Source: Luscinia megarhynchos
Taxonomy: Eukaryota > Chordata > Aves > Passeriformes > Turdidae
Length of the DNA: 64,000 bases
NCBI GenBank assembly: GCA_034336665.1
Contig: CM067585.1
Coordinates: forward strand, 2,107,001 to 2,171,000
Direction: 5' to 3'
The position numbers and the translations under genes are program-made. Below the pieces are notes generated by a model. It was not told the origin of the DNA. It worked only from the letters and a program-made list of their open reading frames with translations, and did not search any database. Shown piece by piece: positions 43,401 through 53,639 of this stretch (the stretch's first letter is position 1; the number at the start of each line of letters is the position of its first letter).

Positions 43401-44019
43401 TGGAAAAATGGATGGGAGAGAAGTCAGGTGAGGGGCAGTGTGAGGGTTTTGGGAAGGTCAGCACTGGCTCTTTACCTCCAGTGCCCCTTTTTCTCCATGA
43501 GCAGTCTGGGAATGTGAGAGGGAAGGGGGCACACGGAGACAAACCCCACGGGGAGCTGGAGCAATCCTACAGGACAGCATGGCCCAGCATTTCCTGGGAT
43601 GTGCAGCCTGGGGATGCACCAGCCCAAGCTCTGCTGGGGGAGCTGTGGGCTTTGGGTACCACAGGCTAAAAAAAACCCTGTCCAAAATAGGCTGAGCCCA
43701 AAGAAGAAGGGGAAGATGGGGATGGGGCAGCAGGCCCCAAGGATGAGGGGAGCTCAGCCCAACCTCATTATCCCTCCTGAGAGGCTCAAGCAGCACTTCG
43801 GGGACCATCTCTGGTCACTCTGCACCCAGGATCAGCCTCCAGAGCTGCCCCCAGTCCTGCTGGACAGCTGAGCCTGGACACTGGCAGCCCTTCCTTCTCC
43901 AGCCAAGGGAGCCCAGACTCAGCCCTGCACAACAGCAGGAGAGCAGGCACTTACACAGGGCTCCCATGGCCCTCCAGACACTCCTAAAATAACATATTTT
44001 CCACCAGAACACCTCCATT
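43401..44019. other. Unassigned spacer
   Basis: Single-copy, no array. Nothing I can support. Confidence 0.35.
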
Positions 44020-44185
44020 TTTAGGCAGTGGGTGCATGATGTGGAAAGGAGCCTGTCCCTACCCCACCAAAGCGTTGAGAAGGTTGGGCTTCCAACACAA
44101 GATGTTTTTAGGGACTTGGATGGATGTGCTTATTTAATCATTGCACACATAATTAAAACGTCTGAATATAGGTTTTTTGGAGGAG
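44020..44185. promoter_or_regulatory. AT-rich island, candidate enhancer
   Basis: GTGCTTATTTAATCATTGC, ACACATAATTAAAACG and CTGAATATAGG within 90 bp, just before the GC-rich 9/10-bp array. Confidence 0.46.
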
Positions 44186-44354
44186 GGAGAGACTCAGCAG
44201 CCAGGGAGCAGAGACAGTGAGGGGACAGACAGGGACAGGGGCTGAGGAAGGGGCTGCTGGCCAGGCCTGGAGCAGAGCAGCAAACGCAGGGCAGGGCTGG
44301 GCAGTGCCCACGTCCCAGAGCCCTCCCCAGGCCAGCAGGGCTGGGGGCCTGTTC

Positions 44355-46815
44355 CCAGTGCTCCCACTGCTCCCACTGCTCCCAGCTGCTCCCACTGCTC
44401 CCACTGCTCCCACTGCTCCCACTGCTCCCGCTGCTCCCAGCTGCTCCCACTGCTCCCCACTGCTCCCCAGCTGCTCCCAGCTGCTCCCACTGCTCCCAGC
44501 TGCTCCCACTGCTCCCCACTGCTCCCACTGCTCCCACTGCTCCCAGCTGCTCCCACTGCTCCCCACTGCTCCCCACTGCTCCCAGCTGCTCCCACTGCTC
44601 CCACTGCTCCCACTGCTCCCACTGCTCCCCACTGCTCCCCACTGCTCCCAGCTGCTCCCACTGCTCCCCTGACCCCGCTGCTCCCACTGCTCCCTGCAGC
44701 TGCTCCCACTGCTCCCACTGCTCCCAGTTCGCTCCCTAGCTGCTCCCAGCTGCTCCCACTGCTCCCACTGCTCCCACTGCTCCCACTGCTCCCCACTGCT
44801 CCCACTGCTCCCACTGCTCCCACTGCTCCCAGCTGCTCCCACTGCTCCCAGTGCTCCCACTGCTCCCAGCTGCTCCCAGCTGCTCCCCAGCTGCTCCCCA
44901 CTGCTCCCACTGCTCCCCACTGCTCCCCACTGCTCCCACTGCTCCCAGTGCTCCCCACTGCTCCCACTGCTCCCCACTGCTCCCACTGCTCCCAGCTGCT
45001 CCCAGCTGCCTCCCACTGCTCCCACTGCTCCCACTGCTCCCACTGCCCCCAGCTGCTCCCCAGCTGCTCCCGCTGCTCCCCGCTGCTCCCCACTGCTCCC
45101 TAGCTGCTCCCCTGTCTCCGCTGCTCCCACTGCTCCCAGCTGCTCCCAGCTGCTCCGCTGCTCCCCACTGCTCCCAGCTGCTCCCATGCTGCCCCTGCTG
45201 CCCTCCCAGCTGCTCCCCGCTGCCCCAGCTGCTCCCACTGCTCCCAGCTGCTCCCAGCTGCTCCCGCTGCTCCCGCTGCTCCCAGCCCGCTCCCACTGCT
45301 CCCCACTGCCCCAGCTGCTCCCCAGCTGCTCCCACTGCCCCCACTGCTCCCCACTGCTCCCAGCTGCTCCCAGCGCTGCTCCCCAGCTGCTCCCACTGTT
45401 CCCAGCTGCTCCCACTGCTCCCCACTGCTCCCACTGCTCCCCACTGCTCCCAGCTGCTCCCCAGCTGCTCCCCTGCACTGCTCCCCACTCCCGCTGCCCC
45501 CAGCTGCTCCCCACTGCCCCCAGCCGCTCCCACTGCTCCCACTGCTCGCCGTCCCCACTGCTCCCCAGCTGCTCCCCGCTGCTCCCCACTGCTCCCACTG
45601 CTCCCCAGCTGCTCCCACTGCTCCCCACTGCTCCCCAGCTGCTCCCCAGCTGCTCCCCGCTGCTCCCACTGCTCCCACTGCTCCCAGCTGCTCCCGCTGC
45701 TCCCACTGCCCCCACTGCTCCCAGCTGCTCCCACTGCTCCCAGCTGCTCCCCAGCTGCTCCCCAGCTGCTCCCACTGCTCCCACTGCTCCCAGCTGCTCC
45801 CAGTTGCTCCCACTGCTCCCACTGCTCCCAGCTGCCCCACTGCTCCCTAGCTGCTCCCCACTGCTCCCACTGCTCCCACTGCTCCCAGCTGCTCCCACTG
45901 CCCCACTGCTCCCACTGCTCCCACTGCCCCACTGCTCCCAGCTCCCACTGCTCCCACTGCTCCCAGCTGCTCCCACTGCTCCCACTGCTCCCAGCTGCTC
46001 CCAGCTGCTCCCCACTGCTCCCACTGCTCCCAGCTGCTCCCAGCTGCTCCCACTGCTCCCACTGCTCCCACTGCTCCCCACTGCTCCCCAGCTGCTCCCA
46101 GCTGCTCCCACTGCTCCCACTGCTCCCAGCTGCTCCCACTGCTCCCACTGCTCCCACTGCTCCCAGCTGCTCCCCAGCTGATCCCACTGCTCCCACTGCT
46201 CCCACTGCTCCCAGCTGCTCCCACTGCTCCCCACTGCTCCCACTGCTCCCACTGCTCCCACTGCTCCCAGCTGCTCCCACTGCTCCCAGCTGCTCCCAGC
46301 TGCTCCCCACTGCTCCACTGCTCCCACTGCTCCCAGCTGCTCCCACTGCTCCCACTGCTCCTGCTGCTCCCACTGCCCCCACTGTTCCCACTGTCCAGCT
46401 GCTCCACTGCTCCCACTGCTCCCACTGCTCCCACTCCACTGCTGTCCCCATCCCCACTGTCCCCGTCTCCTGCTGCTCCCATGCTGTCTCCCACTGCTCC
46501 CATGTCTGCTCCCTCAGCTGTCCCCACTGCTCCCACTGCTCGCTCCCAGCTGCTCCCACTGCTGCTCCACTGCTCCCACTGCTCCCACTGCTCCCAGCTG
46601 CCCCACTGCTCCCACTGCTCCCACTGCTCCCAGCTGCTCCCAGCTGCTCCCACTGCTCCCCACTGCTCCCGCTGCCCCAGCTGTTCCCAGCTGCTCCCAC
46701 TGCTCCCACTGCTCCCAGCTGTTCCCCAGCTGCTCCCACTGCTCCCACTGCTCCCACTGGTCCCAGCTGCTCCCACTGCTCCCACTGCTCCCCACTGCTC
46801 CCAGCTGCTCCTCCC
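44355..46815. repeat. 9/10-bp CTCCCACTG / CTCCCAGCTG array, 2.46 kb
   Basis: About 250 units of three kinds: CTCCCACTG (9 bp), CTCCCAGCTG (10 bp) and CTCCCCACTG (10 bp). Units are mixed without fixed order. Many dozens contain CAGCTG, the E-box used by ASCL1, MYOD and E-proteins. Mixed unit lengths constantly shift frame, but none produces stops, so frames over 700 codons stay open on minus (Glu-Gln-Leu-Gly-Ala-Val). Not genes. Mild degeneration at 46370-46560 suggests an older core there. Confidence 0.97.
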
Positions 46816-47138
46816 CTCCCTGGCTGCCCTGCCCCAGCATCCCCCTGTCAGATCCACGCCAGTGCCTCCCCTGCTCCGTGCAGGGTCTCGCTCCTGGCTG
46901 CACGAGTGACTCTCAGCAGAGGAAGGAACAACCAAAGGCCACCCATGGCGAGCTGAGTGCCAGCTCTTGACAGCTGCCATCCCCCCCCGGCTGTCAGCGC
47001 GGCACAGCTGCCCCCGATGTGACACTTCTCTGTCTCTGTCTCTGGCAGGAGCCCCCCCGGGAGGGGACAGGCTGCAGCCGAGCTGTGCCTCCTCTGCAGG
47101 AGCATCTCAGCCTGAGCTTCCTCTTCTCCCTCGCAATT
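46816..47138. other. Short spacer between two arrays
   Basis: Single-copy. CTGTCTCTGTCTCTGGCAG at about 47031-47049 looks like a splice-acceptor sequence, but no exon follows that I can support. Confidence 0.33.
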
Positions 47139-47139
47139 C

Positions 47140-48325
47140 CCGATTCTCCAACCCCATCCCAAGCCCCTCCCACATCCCAGCCATTCCTAATTTCCCACCA
47201 TTTCCAGTTTTCCACATCCCAACTATTCCTGATTTTCCACATCCTAACCATTCCCAAATTTCGACATCCCAACCATTCCCAATTTCCCACCATTTCCATT
47301 TTCCCACATCCCAACCATTCCTGATTTTCCACATCCCAACCATTCTCAAATTTCCACATCCTACCTATTCCTGATTTTCCACATCCCAACCATTCCCAAT
47401 TTCCACATCCCAACCACTCCCAAATTTTCACATCCCAGCCATTCCTGATTTTCCACATCCCAGCCATTTCTGATTTTCCACATCCCAACCATTCCCGAAT
47501 TTTCACATCCCAACCATTCCTGATTTTCCACATCCCAACCACTCCCAAATTTCCACATCCCAACCATTCCAAATTTCCCACCATTTCCAATTTTCCACAT
47601 CCCAACCATTCCTGATTTTCCACATCCCAACCATTCTCAAATTTCCACATCCTACCTATTCCTGATTTTCCACATCCCAACCTTTCCCGAATTTTCACAT
47701 CCCAGCCATTCCCGAATTTTCACATCCCAACCATTCCTGATTTTCCACATCCCAACTATTCCTGATTTTCCACATCCCAACCATTCTCAAATTTCCACAT
47801 CCTACCTATTCCTGATTTTCCACATCCCAGCCTTTCCCGAATTTTCACATCCCAACCATTCCCGAATTTCTACATCCCAACCATTCCCAATTTCCCACCA
47901 TTTCCAGTTTTCCACATCCCAACCATTCCCGAATTTTCACATCCCAACCATTCCTGATTTTCCACATCCCAACCATTCTCAAATTTCCACATCCTACCTA
48001 TTCCTGATTTTCCACATCCCAACCTTTCCCGAATTTCCACATCCCAGCCATTCCCGAATTTTCACATCCCAACCATTCCTGATTTTCCACATCCCAACCA
48101 TTCCTGATTTTCCACATCCCAACCATTCTCAAATTTCCACATCCTACCTATTCCTGATTTTCCACATCCCAGCCATTCCCGAATTTTCACATCCCAGCCA
48201 TTCCCGATTTTCCACATCTCAACCATTCCCGAATTTTCACATCCCAACCATTCCCAATTTCCCACCATTCCTGATTTTCCACATCCCAACCATTCCCGAA
48301 TTTTCACATCCCAGCCTTTCCCGTG
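47140..48325. repeat. 24/25-bp array with a ~150-bp higher-order unit
   Basis: About 48 units of ~25 bp built on CACATCCCAACCATTCC, followed by one of four tails: CGAATTTT, TGATTTTC, TCAAATTTC or CAATTTCCC. A block starting CATTCTCAAATTTCCACATC recurs at 47341, 47632, 47782, 47974 and 48124 (spacings 291, 150, 192, 150), giving a ~150-bp higher-order unit. The minus strand carries GGAATGG in most units. It is less GC-rich than the other arrays. Minus frames (Gly-Trp-Asp-Val-Glu-Asn) are artefacts. Confidence 0.96.
47492..48305. promoter_or_regulatory. Nine exact three-box heat-shock elements inside the array
   Basis: TTCCCGAATTTTC (TTC-nn-GAA-nn-TTC, the minimal alternating trimer recognised by heat-shock factors) starts at 47492, 47684, 47709, 47834, 47926, 48051, 48176, 48226 and 48293. 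Two more copies keep TTC-nn-GAA but lose the third box (near 47859 and 48025). HSF binding is inferred from the motif. Because the array amplified one ancestral unit, the nine sites are not nine independent matches. Confidence 0.55.
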
Positions 48326-48519
48326 CCAGCCACCCCAAACCCAGCTGCCTCAGGGTGCCCCAGCACACCTGGATGGGGGTGAGCCTCCCCTGACAGGCAC
48401 CTGAGGGTGGCTGCTGCTGTCACACAGGGAGGGACAGGGGATGGCAGGAGAGGGACTGGGGTTATCCCATGAATGAGCACGCCAGGCACTGCCAGGAAGG
48501 AACACGAGGTGCTGCCAGG

Positions 48520-48800
48520 GGATCTTAGAGGAAATTTTGGGGGTTTTGCAAGGCAAAGCAGTGACAGGACAAGGGGGAGTGGCTTCAAGATGAAAGAGTG
48601 ATTTAGATGAAGCATCAGGAAGAAATTGTTCCCTGGGAGGGTGGGCAGGCCCTGGCACAGCTGTGGCTGCTCCATCCCTGGCAGTGCCACGGCCAGGCTG
48701 GCACTGGGAGCACCGGGGGCAGTGGGATTTGTCCCTGCCTTGGGGGGGATTGGACCATCTTTAGTGTCCCTTCCAGCCCAGCCCAGTGGGTGACTCTCTG
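48520..48800 (+). mobile_element. CR1 LINE 3' fragment
   Basis: GGACAAGGGGGAGTGGCTTC, GAAATTGTTCCCTGGGAGGG, CAGGCCCTGGCACAGCTGTG, TTGGACCATCTTTAGTGTCC. Ordered CR1 3' region, tail lost. Confidence 0.88.
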
Positions 48801-49849
48801 GTCCAGTGAAGCTGGAGATGGGGCAGGCAAGCAGTGAGAGGTCAGGATGTACAGAGTGGGATCTGCTGCTCCTGGAAAGGGAAATAATTTCCTTCCCACC
48901 CATGGGTGACCTCAGCTGAGGTGGCACAGCCATGGTTGTGTGCTGGGTGTCTGCAGGCTGAGTCACACTCACAGTGACAGGAGAGGCCCCCAGGGAGCCC
49001 TCAGGAGCCCCCATGTGTCCCTCGGGTGTGACACTGACACCTCCACCTGCTCTGTGGTTCCAGGACCTGCCCTGCTTTCTGCAGAGAGCCTTGCTGTGGC
49101 TGCAGGTTCTTTGGATGATCTTCCTTGGCCAGTGTGGGGCTCCATGGGCTCCTCTGGGCCATGGGCAGAGGTTTCTTCTTGTATGGAACCCTTGCAGAAT
49201 AAACTGTGGAAATAATGGCAGAGAATTACTGTGAGGGGGCACCTGCCAGGACCCGAGTGCTCTGTCTGCAGCCTCAAGGGAGAGCTGGGGCTGCTCTCAG
49301 TGGTTTCAGAGAACCTGGATGTGCTGGAGCAGGGTCAGCAGCTTCTGTCAGTGACCTTAAAGTCTCTTCAAACTCAAACTTCTTTTGTGCTTTGACAATG
49401 GGACACACTTGGGACCCACCATCTTTAGCTCGCTCTGGAAAAAACCGGGATCCACCTGGCAAGAGGGACAGACAGACCCTGCTGGGGTGTCCAGAAATCT
49501 CCTCCATGAAACTTTTGCCTGGGGAACTCTGCAGATCAGCTGGAGCTCCAGGGGGCTGGAGGGGCTGCAGGTGTTGGTGACAGGAGCACAAACAGAGCCA
49601 GGCAGCACCAGACCTCCTCAGGATGGGCTCCCAACCCTGCAAAAGCATCCCTGCCTGCTGGATCCCAGCGGGGTGCTCTGTGTGCAGCTTCTCCTCTCTC
49701 TGGGAATGCCTGAGCTTGGAGTGAGGCAAGAGCAGAGGGTCAGCTCCAGGAGGAGGAATGGCCAGGGCTGTGGGAGGTGCCTGCGAGCTGCTCTAACACG
49801 GGATGGTGGAACACCCTGAGGGGCTTCAGCTGGGGGGTGCAGTGCTCTG
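48801..49849. other. Unassigned single-copy spacer
   Basis: About 1 kb, moderate GC. 49330-49470 reads like ordinary unique sequence (GTCTCTTCAAACTCAAACTT). Frames up to 151 codons on both strands, none recognisable. Confidence 0.35.
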
Positions 49850-49965
49850 TGTGTGAGCATAAAGCAAATGTCAATGCAAGCAGGCATTTAAAGATAAAAT
49901 TGGTGATAATAATAATGATTATGATAATTCTGTCACCGAGAATAACTGTGCAAACACTGGCAGAG
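49850..49965. promoter_or_regulatory. Short AT-rich island
   Basis: CATTTAAAGATAAAATTGG, GATAATAATAATGATTATG and GATAATTCTGTCACCG in about 100 bp. Part of it is simple-sequence-like, so only a modest enhancer candidate. Confidence 0.36.
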
Positions 49966-50017
49966 CGAGGGCAGGGATGTCCTGGGTTCTGACAAATGTC
50001 TGTGCAGCCAGTTTGAG

Positions 50018-50365
50018 TTTGGGAGCTGGGAAGGGGCTCAGCTGGAGAAAAGGAGGCTCAGGGCCCTTGTGGCTCTGCACAACTCCCTGCCAGGAGGGGA
50101 CAGCCCCAGGTCGGGCTCTGGGAACAGGAACAGGGGCAGGAGCAGAGGGAACGGCTCAGGCTGGGCCAGGGTTGGATACTGGGCAGAATTTCTACATGGA
50201 GAGAGTGCTCAGCCACTGGAAGGGGCTGCCCAGGGCAGAGGTGGAATCACCATCCCTGGAGAAGAAATGACTGCAGGTGGCTCTCAGTGCTCTGGGCTGC
50301 TGCCAAGCTGGGGCTGGTCTCAGGTTGGATTTTTCCAGCCTCAGGGATTCTGTGATTCTGTTTGG
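50018..50365 (+). mobile_element. CR1 LINE 3' fragment with preserved terminus
   Basis: GAGCTGGGAAGGGGCTCAGC, CTGGAGAAAAGGAGGCTCAG, CACTGGAAGGGGCTGCCCAG, and the end CTCAGGGATTCTGTGATTCT. Close relative of the fragment at 1418-1710, but it reaches the octamer tail. Confidence 0.9.
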
Positions 50366-50689
50366 GCTGGGTCTGCCTGGGGCCTGGGCTCTGCAGCCCT
50401 GGCTCCTGCTCACAGATCCCAGCCAGGCACTTTTCACAGCACTTAAACAACTCTGGAAACAGCCAGAAAATGCACTGGTGCCTCTGGGAAGCTCTGGGAT
50501 TGATTTCAGGCTCTGAAGAGGACATTGTCACGAAGGCAGGAGCTGTGCTCAGTCCCAGAGGGAGTTATTCTGGGTTTGTGGCAGGGATGGGTGAGGGTGT
50601 GGGAGCCCATGGTGGAACAGGGGGTCTTGGCTCTGCCCCATGCTCCCCACCACAGGTGATCACTCTGCAGTTGTTTCCCTCTTAGCTCA
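50366..50689. other. Unassigned spacer
   Basis: Single-copy DNA between two CR1 fragments. No supported feature. Confidence 0.35.
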
Positions 50690-50840
50690 GAGAATCCTGG
50701 AATCCCAAACTGGTTTGGGTGGGAAGGGACCTTAAAGCTCATCTCATTCCACCCCCTTCCACGGGCAAGGACACCTTCCACCCTCCCAGGCTGCTTTCAT
50801 CCAGCCTGGCCTTGAGCACTTCAGCGATGGGGCTCTGCAG
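50690..50840 (-). mobile_element. CR1 LINE 3' fragment
   Basis: On plus: AGAATCCTGGAATCCCAAAC, TGGTTTGGGTGGGAAGGGAC, CTTAAAGCTCATCTCATTCC, then CATCCAGCCTGGCCTTGAGC. Antisense CR1 terminus with the octamer tail at the left. Confidence 0.9.
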
Positions 50841-50929
50841 CTCCCTCTCATTTGCAGGAGAAGGAGCATTTTTTTGCCATTGCCTCGGAGCAACTGTGCT
50901 CTTAAGTTTCTTCCAAGACTCACACCAGG

Positions 50930-51800
50930 GCCGCTTCTCTGCATGTGTGGTCTCTTGGACTGCATAGAGCTCATAAATAAATAAGGAGAAAAGTTCTTAA
51001 TCTTCATTGGAAAGCTCCTGGTATCACAATGCTGCTGCACAAAAGCCATCTTATTAGCCCCAAGTGCAAAATGCTGCCTTTTCTTGCAGAAGCTCATTAA
51101 TTGCAGGTCACCATTCAACAAGAAAGATGAGGCACTTGAGTTCTTCAGGCTCTCATTAGCCACCGAGCTGAACAGTATGTGTGAAATTAACAGTCACCTG
51201 AGTACCTCTATAATTTCATAATTATTAGGCCTAATGGGTTAGTCTCTGCCAAATGGTTTTAACTCCTTCCTAGACAGAGCAAGGAATCACATGAGATGCC
51301 AAGGTTGGCTCATTTCACGAGTTTTATAACCATTTAACAGCTTTCTTGTGGAAATAATAATAAGGAGAGGAAGTTTCCAGGATCATGTACTGTTTGCATT
51401 TTTTAACATATGTTTAGCTTTTAATTATTCATATGCAGCACGCCAAGGAAGCAGATAGCCTGTATCCTGGAGAGTGGGTGAAAGAGCTTTCTCTGCAAAG
51501 GGAATTTAATTGGTTTTAAAATGTGTTCTGCGTGTGTGTTTATATTTGCCTGTGTGTGTGAGAGCCGAGCCTTTGGTTTCTCTTCTCCTTGATGATTACA
51601 TTACATTATTTCCCGTCTCTTACATTTTTATTTATCTTAGGCTTAAAAAGCAAAATCAGAGCTGAGATTTCTGTCTCTGCTTTTGAACTCGAGAAGCTTG
51701 GAAATGGCACTGCCTTTTAATGGGGATTTTCTCCCACTTGAATGCAGCCCGGAGGGGAAGGTGCCTCTCACCTCCAACCACTAATTGTTTTTCTCGTGGT
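50930..51800. promoter_or_regulatory. ~870-bp AT-rich block, strongest enhancer candidate
   Basis: The longest unique AT-rich stretch in the window. It contains GCTCATAAATAAATAAGG, GCTCATTAATTGCAGG, CATAATTATTAGGCCTAATG, TTTTAACATATGTTTAGC, TTTTAATTATTCATATGC, GGGAATTTAATTGG and GATGATTACATTACATTA. No coding frame, repeat unit or mobile-element match. Length and homeodomain-motif density are what one expects of an ultraconserved-type regulatory element. The target gene is not in the window. Confidence 0.57.
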
Positions 51801-52195
51801 TTGTCTCACAGTCCAGAGCATGGGCGTCTCATTCCAGGTGGCAACAAACACAGCATGACCCCCCCGGATTTGGGGTGACCTGGAGGGGGGCTCTGGCCCC
51901 GTGGCCATCCCAGTGCAGCCCATGGGGAACACCCTGGGCCCCCACACGTGGAGAGCAGCCCCTCCCCTCCTCCCATCCAGTCAGGATGGACACGGGCACA
52001 GGGCAGGTGTTCCAGCCTGTCCCAGGCACTCGGATTCGACAGCTGGGATTGAAATTTGCTTTTCAAACCATATCTGCACCCACTCCAGAATGGGTTACAC
52101 TGGGAATGGTGTGCTCTGCTCCAGGATATAAATCCCTTTCCATTGCTTTCAGCCGTGATGAGAGGACACGGATGTGACAGCAGCAGGCCCAGGAA
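51801..52195. other. Unassigned spacer
   Basis: Returns to GC-rich single-copy sequence after the AT-rich block. No feature. Confidence 0.35.
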
Positions 52196-52255
52196 AGAGG
52201 TTAAATGTTGGGCTCGGTGGTCTTGGAGGGTTTTCCACCCTTAATGATGGTGTGA
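52196..52255 (+). mobile_element. Tiny CR1 3' remnant
   Basis: GGTTAAATGTTGGGCTCGGT, GGTCTTGGAGGGTTTTCC, ACCCTTAATGATGG. The last ~55 bp of the CR1 subfamily that normally reads TTGGACTCGATGATCTT before the tail. Confidence 0.7.
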
Positions 52256-52944
52256 GGTGTCTGAGGTCCCCCTCAGTGCCCTGTTTCAGGAGGTGACCGA
52301 TCCCTGGAGGCAGGAGGGGGTGCAGGCAGTTCCCACCCCGGGGTGGGGAGCCAGGAGCACTTTGGGTGCCGTGCAGCTGCCCAGCTGAGCTCAGCGTGGC
52401 TCTCCCCTGGAGAGGCACAGCACAGCCCAGAGAGGGACAACCACAGCCTTGCTTGGTGACAAAAGGTGGCCTTGGCCCTGTGGTGGTGGCAGCAGAGCTC
52501 CAGCCCTCAGCTCTGCCTCAGCCCATCCTCTCTGCTCTTCACCTCCATCATACTTGCAGGTGTGGTTTTGTTTTTTTGGGGTTTTTTTTGAGTGATGCTG
52601 TCCTGAGATTTGTTCTCATTGTGCAGGAGAACAGAGGGAACAGGGGCTTGAGGGCCTGAATGGGGAGGGAGCAGGGAGCTCCCAATGCCACTGACACAGC
52701 AAGTCCTGCCCTGAGAGGGGCCAGAGCACATCAGCAGCACCTGGAGCACCCCAAGGCCCTGCCTGGGATGGGCTTCTCGGGACAGGAGCCAGCTGGGAGC
52801 TCTGCAGAGCCTCGGGTGGACCCCAGAGTCAGGCCCAGCTCCCTGCTGGTGCTCCCACTCGTGGCTGTGCCTGTGCTGGGAGATCAAGGCTGGGAGGAGG
52901 GAGGGTCTTTCTTCACTTGAGGTGCTGGAGAAACGTCTCCTTCG
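52256..52944. other. Unassigned spacer
   Basis: GC-rich single-copy DNA with a short T-run (52567-52590). No gene. Confidence 0.35.
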
Positions 52945-53565
52945 ATGATATTTCACCTTACCTCTCCTTGCCACATCTGTCAACTTCTGCTAATTACCGA
53001 GTTTGCTATCACCCTCTGCACTGATGTGAAGGGTAGGGAAAACAGAAAAAGGAGGTTAAGGGATTCTACAATTATAAATGATGTCTGGCAGGCTAAGGTA
53101 CCATATAATGCATTATAAGCACTTAAAAAGCTAACCCATTCTGTCTTCTTTCTTTGGCATAAATAATGGCTTTTTTATGAATAAATCATGCAGCCAAGGT
53201 CTCTGAAAATAGCAGGAACCTGGAGCAGAATGTCTCCATCCTCATTTTTGCTAGGACAGCAGAGAAGTCAGCAATCCACTCCATCACCACTGATAAAGCA
53301 GGGTGAGTGCAACTGGCAGTAATGAAATAGGAGATAAAGTTTGGGGAGGGTGAGCGGGGCAGAGGGATATTCCTGCCAAAGCACCGGGCTCCAAATGAAA
53401 CATAATGGACTCCGAGGAGATAAGCATTTTTCCCTGCCCCATGAATAAAGCAAGACCTCATAACTCACAGACAGGCAAAGCTGCCAGCAACTTAAAAGTG
53501 CTTCCTTGTGCTTCTGGTTTGTGTTTCCTTCTAATGAAGCTGCTCCAAAGCCGAGGGGGAGCTCA
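52945..53565. promoter_or_regulatory. ~620-bp AT-rich block, strong enhancer candidate
   Basis: Unique sequence with CTGCTAATTACCGAG, CTACAATTATAAATGATG, ACCATATAATGCATTATAAG, GGCATAAATAATGGC, TTATGAATAAATCATGC and GCAGTAATGAAATAGG. It lies immediately left of the 21-bp GC-rich array. AATAAA occurs on plus at 53182-53187 and 53444-53449, but no upstream exon suggests a transcript end. No coding content. Confidence 0.55.
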
Positions 53566-53639
53566 GAAGTGGGGCTGGAAGCAAAGCCTGCCTTTCTGCG
53601 TGTGCAGTCCGGCTGCCTGCGGGCGCTGGGGAGGGCTGG

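Noticed and set aside
46905..47138. Possible exon after the acceptor-like CTGTCTCTGGCAG
   Set aside because: No conserved reading frame, donor site or similarity follows. Pyrimidine-rich words are common here.
53182..53449. AATAAA signals as a plus-strand gene end
   Set aside because: No upstream exon, and AATAAA is expected by chance in a 600-bp AT-rich block.
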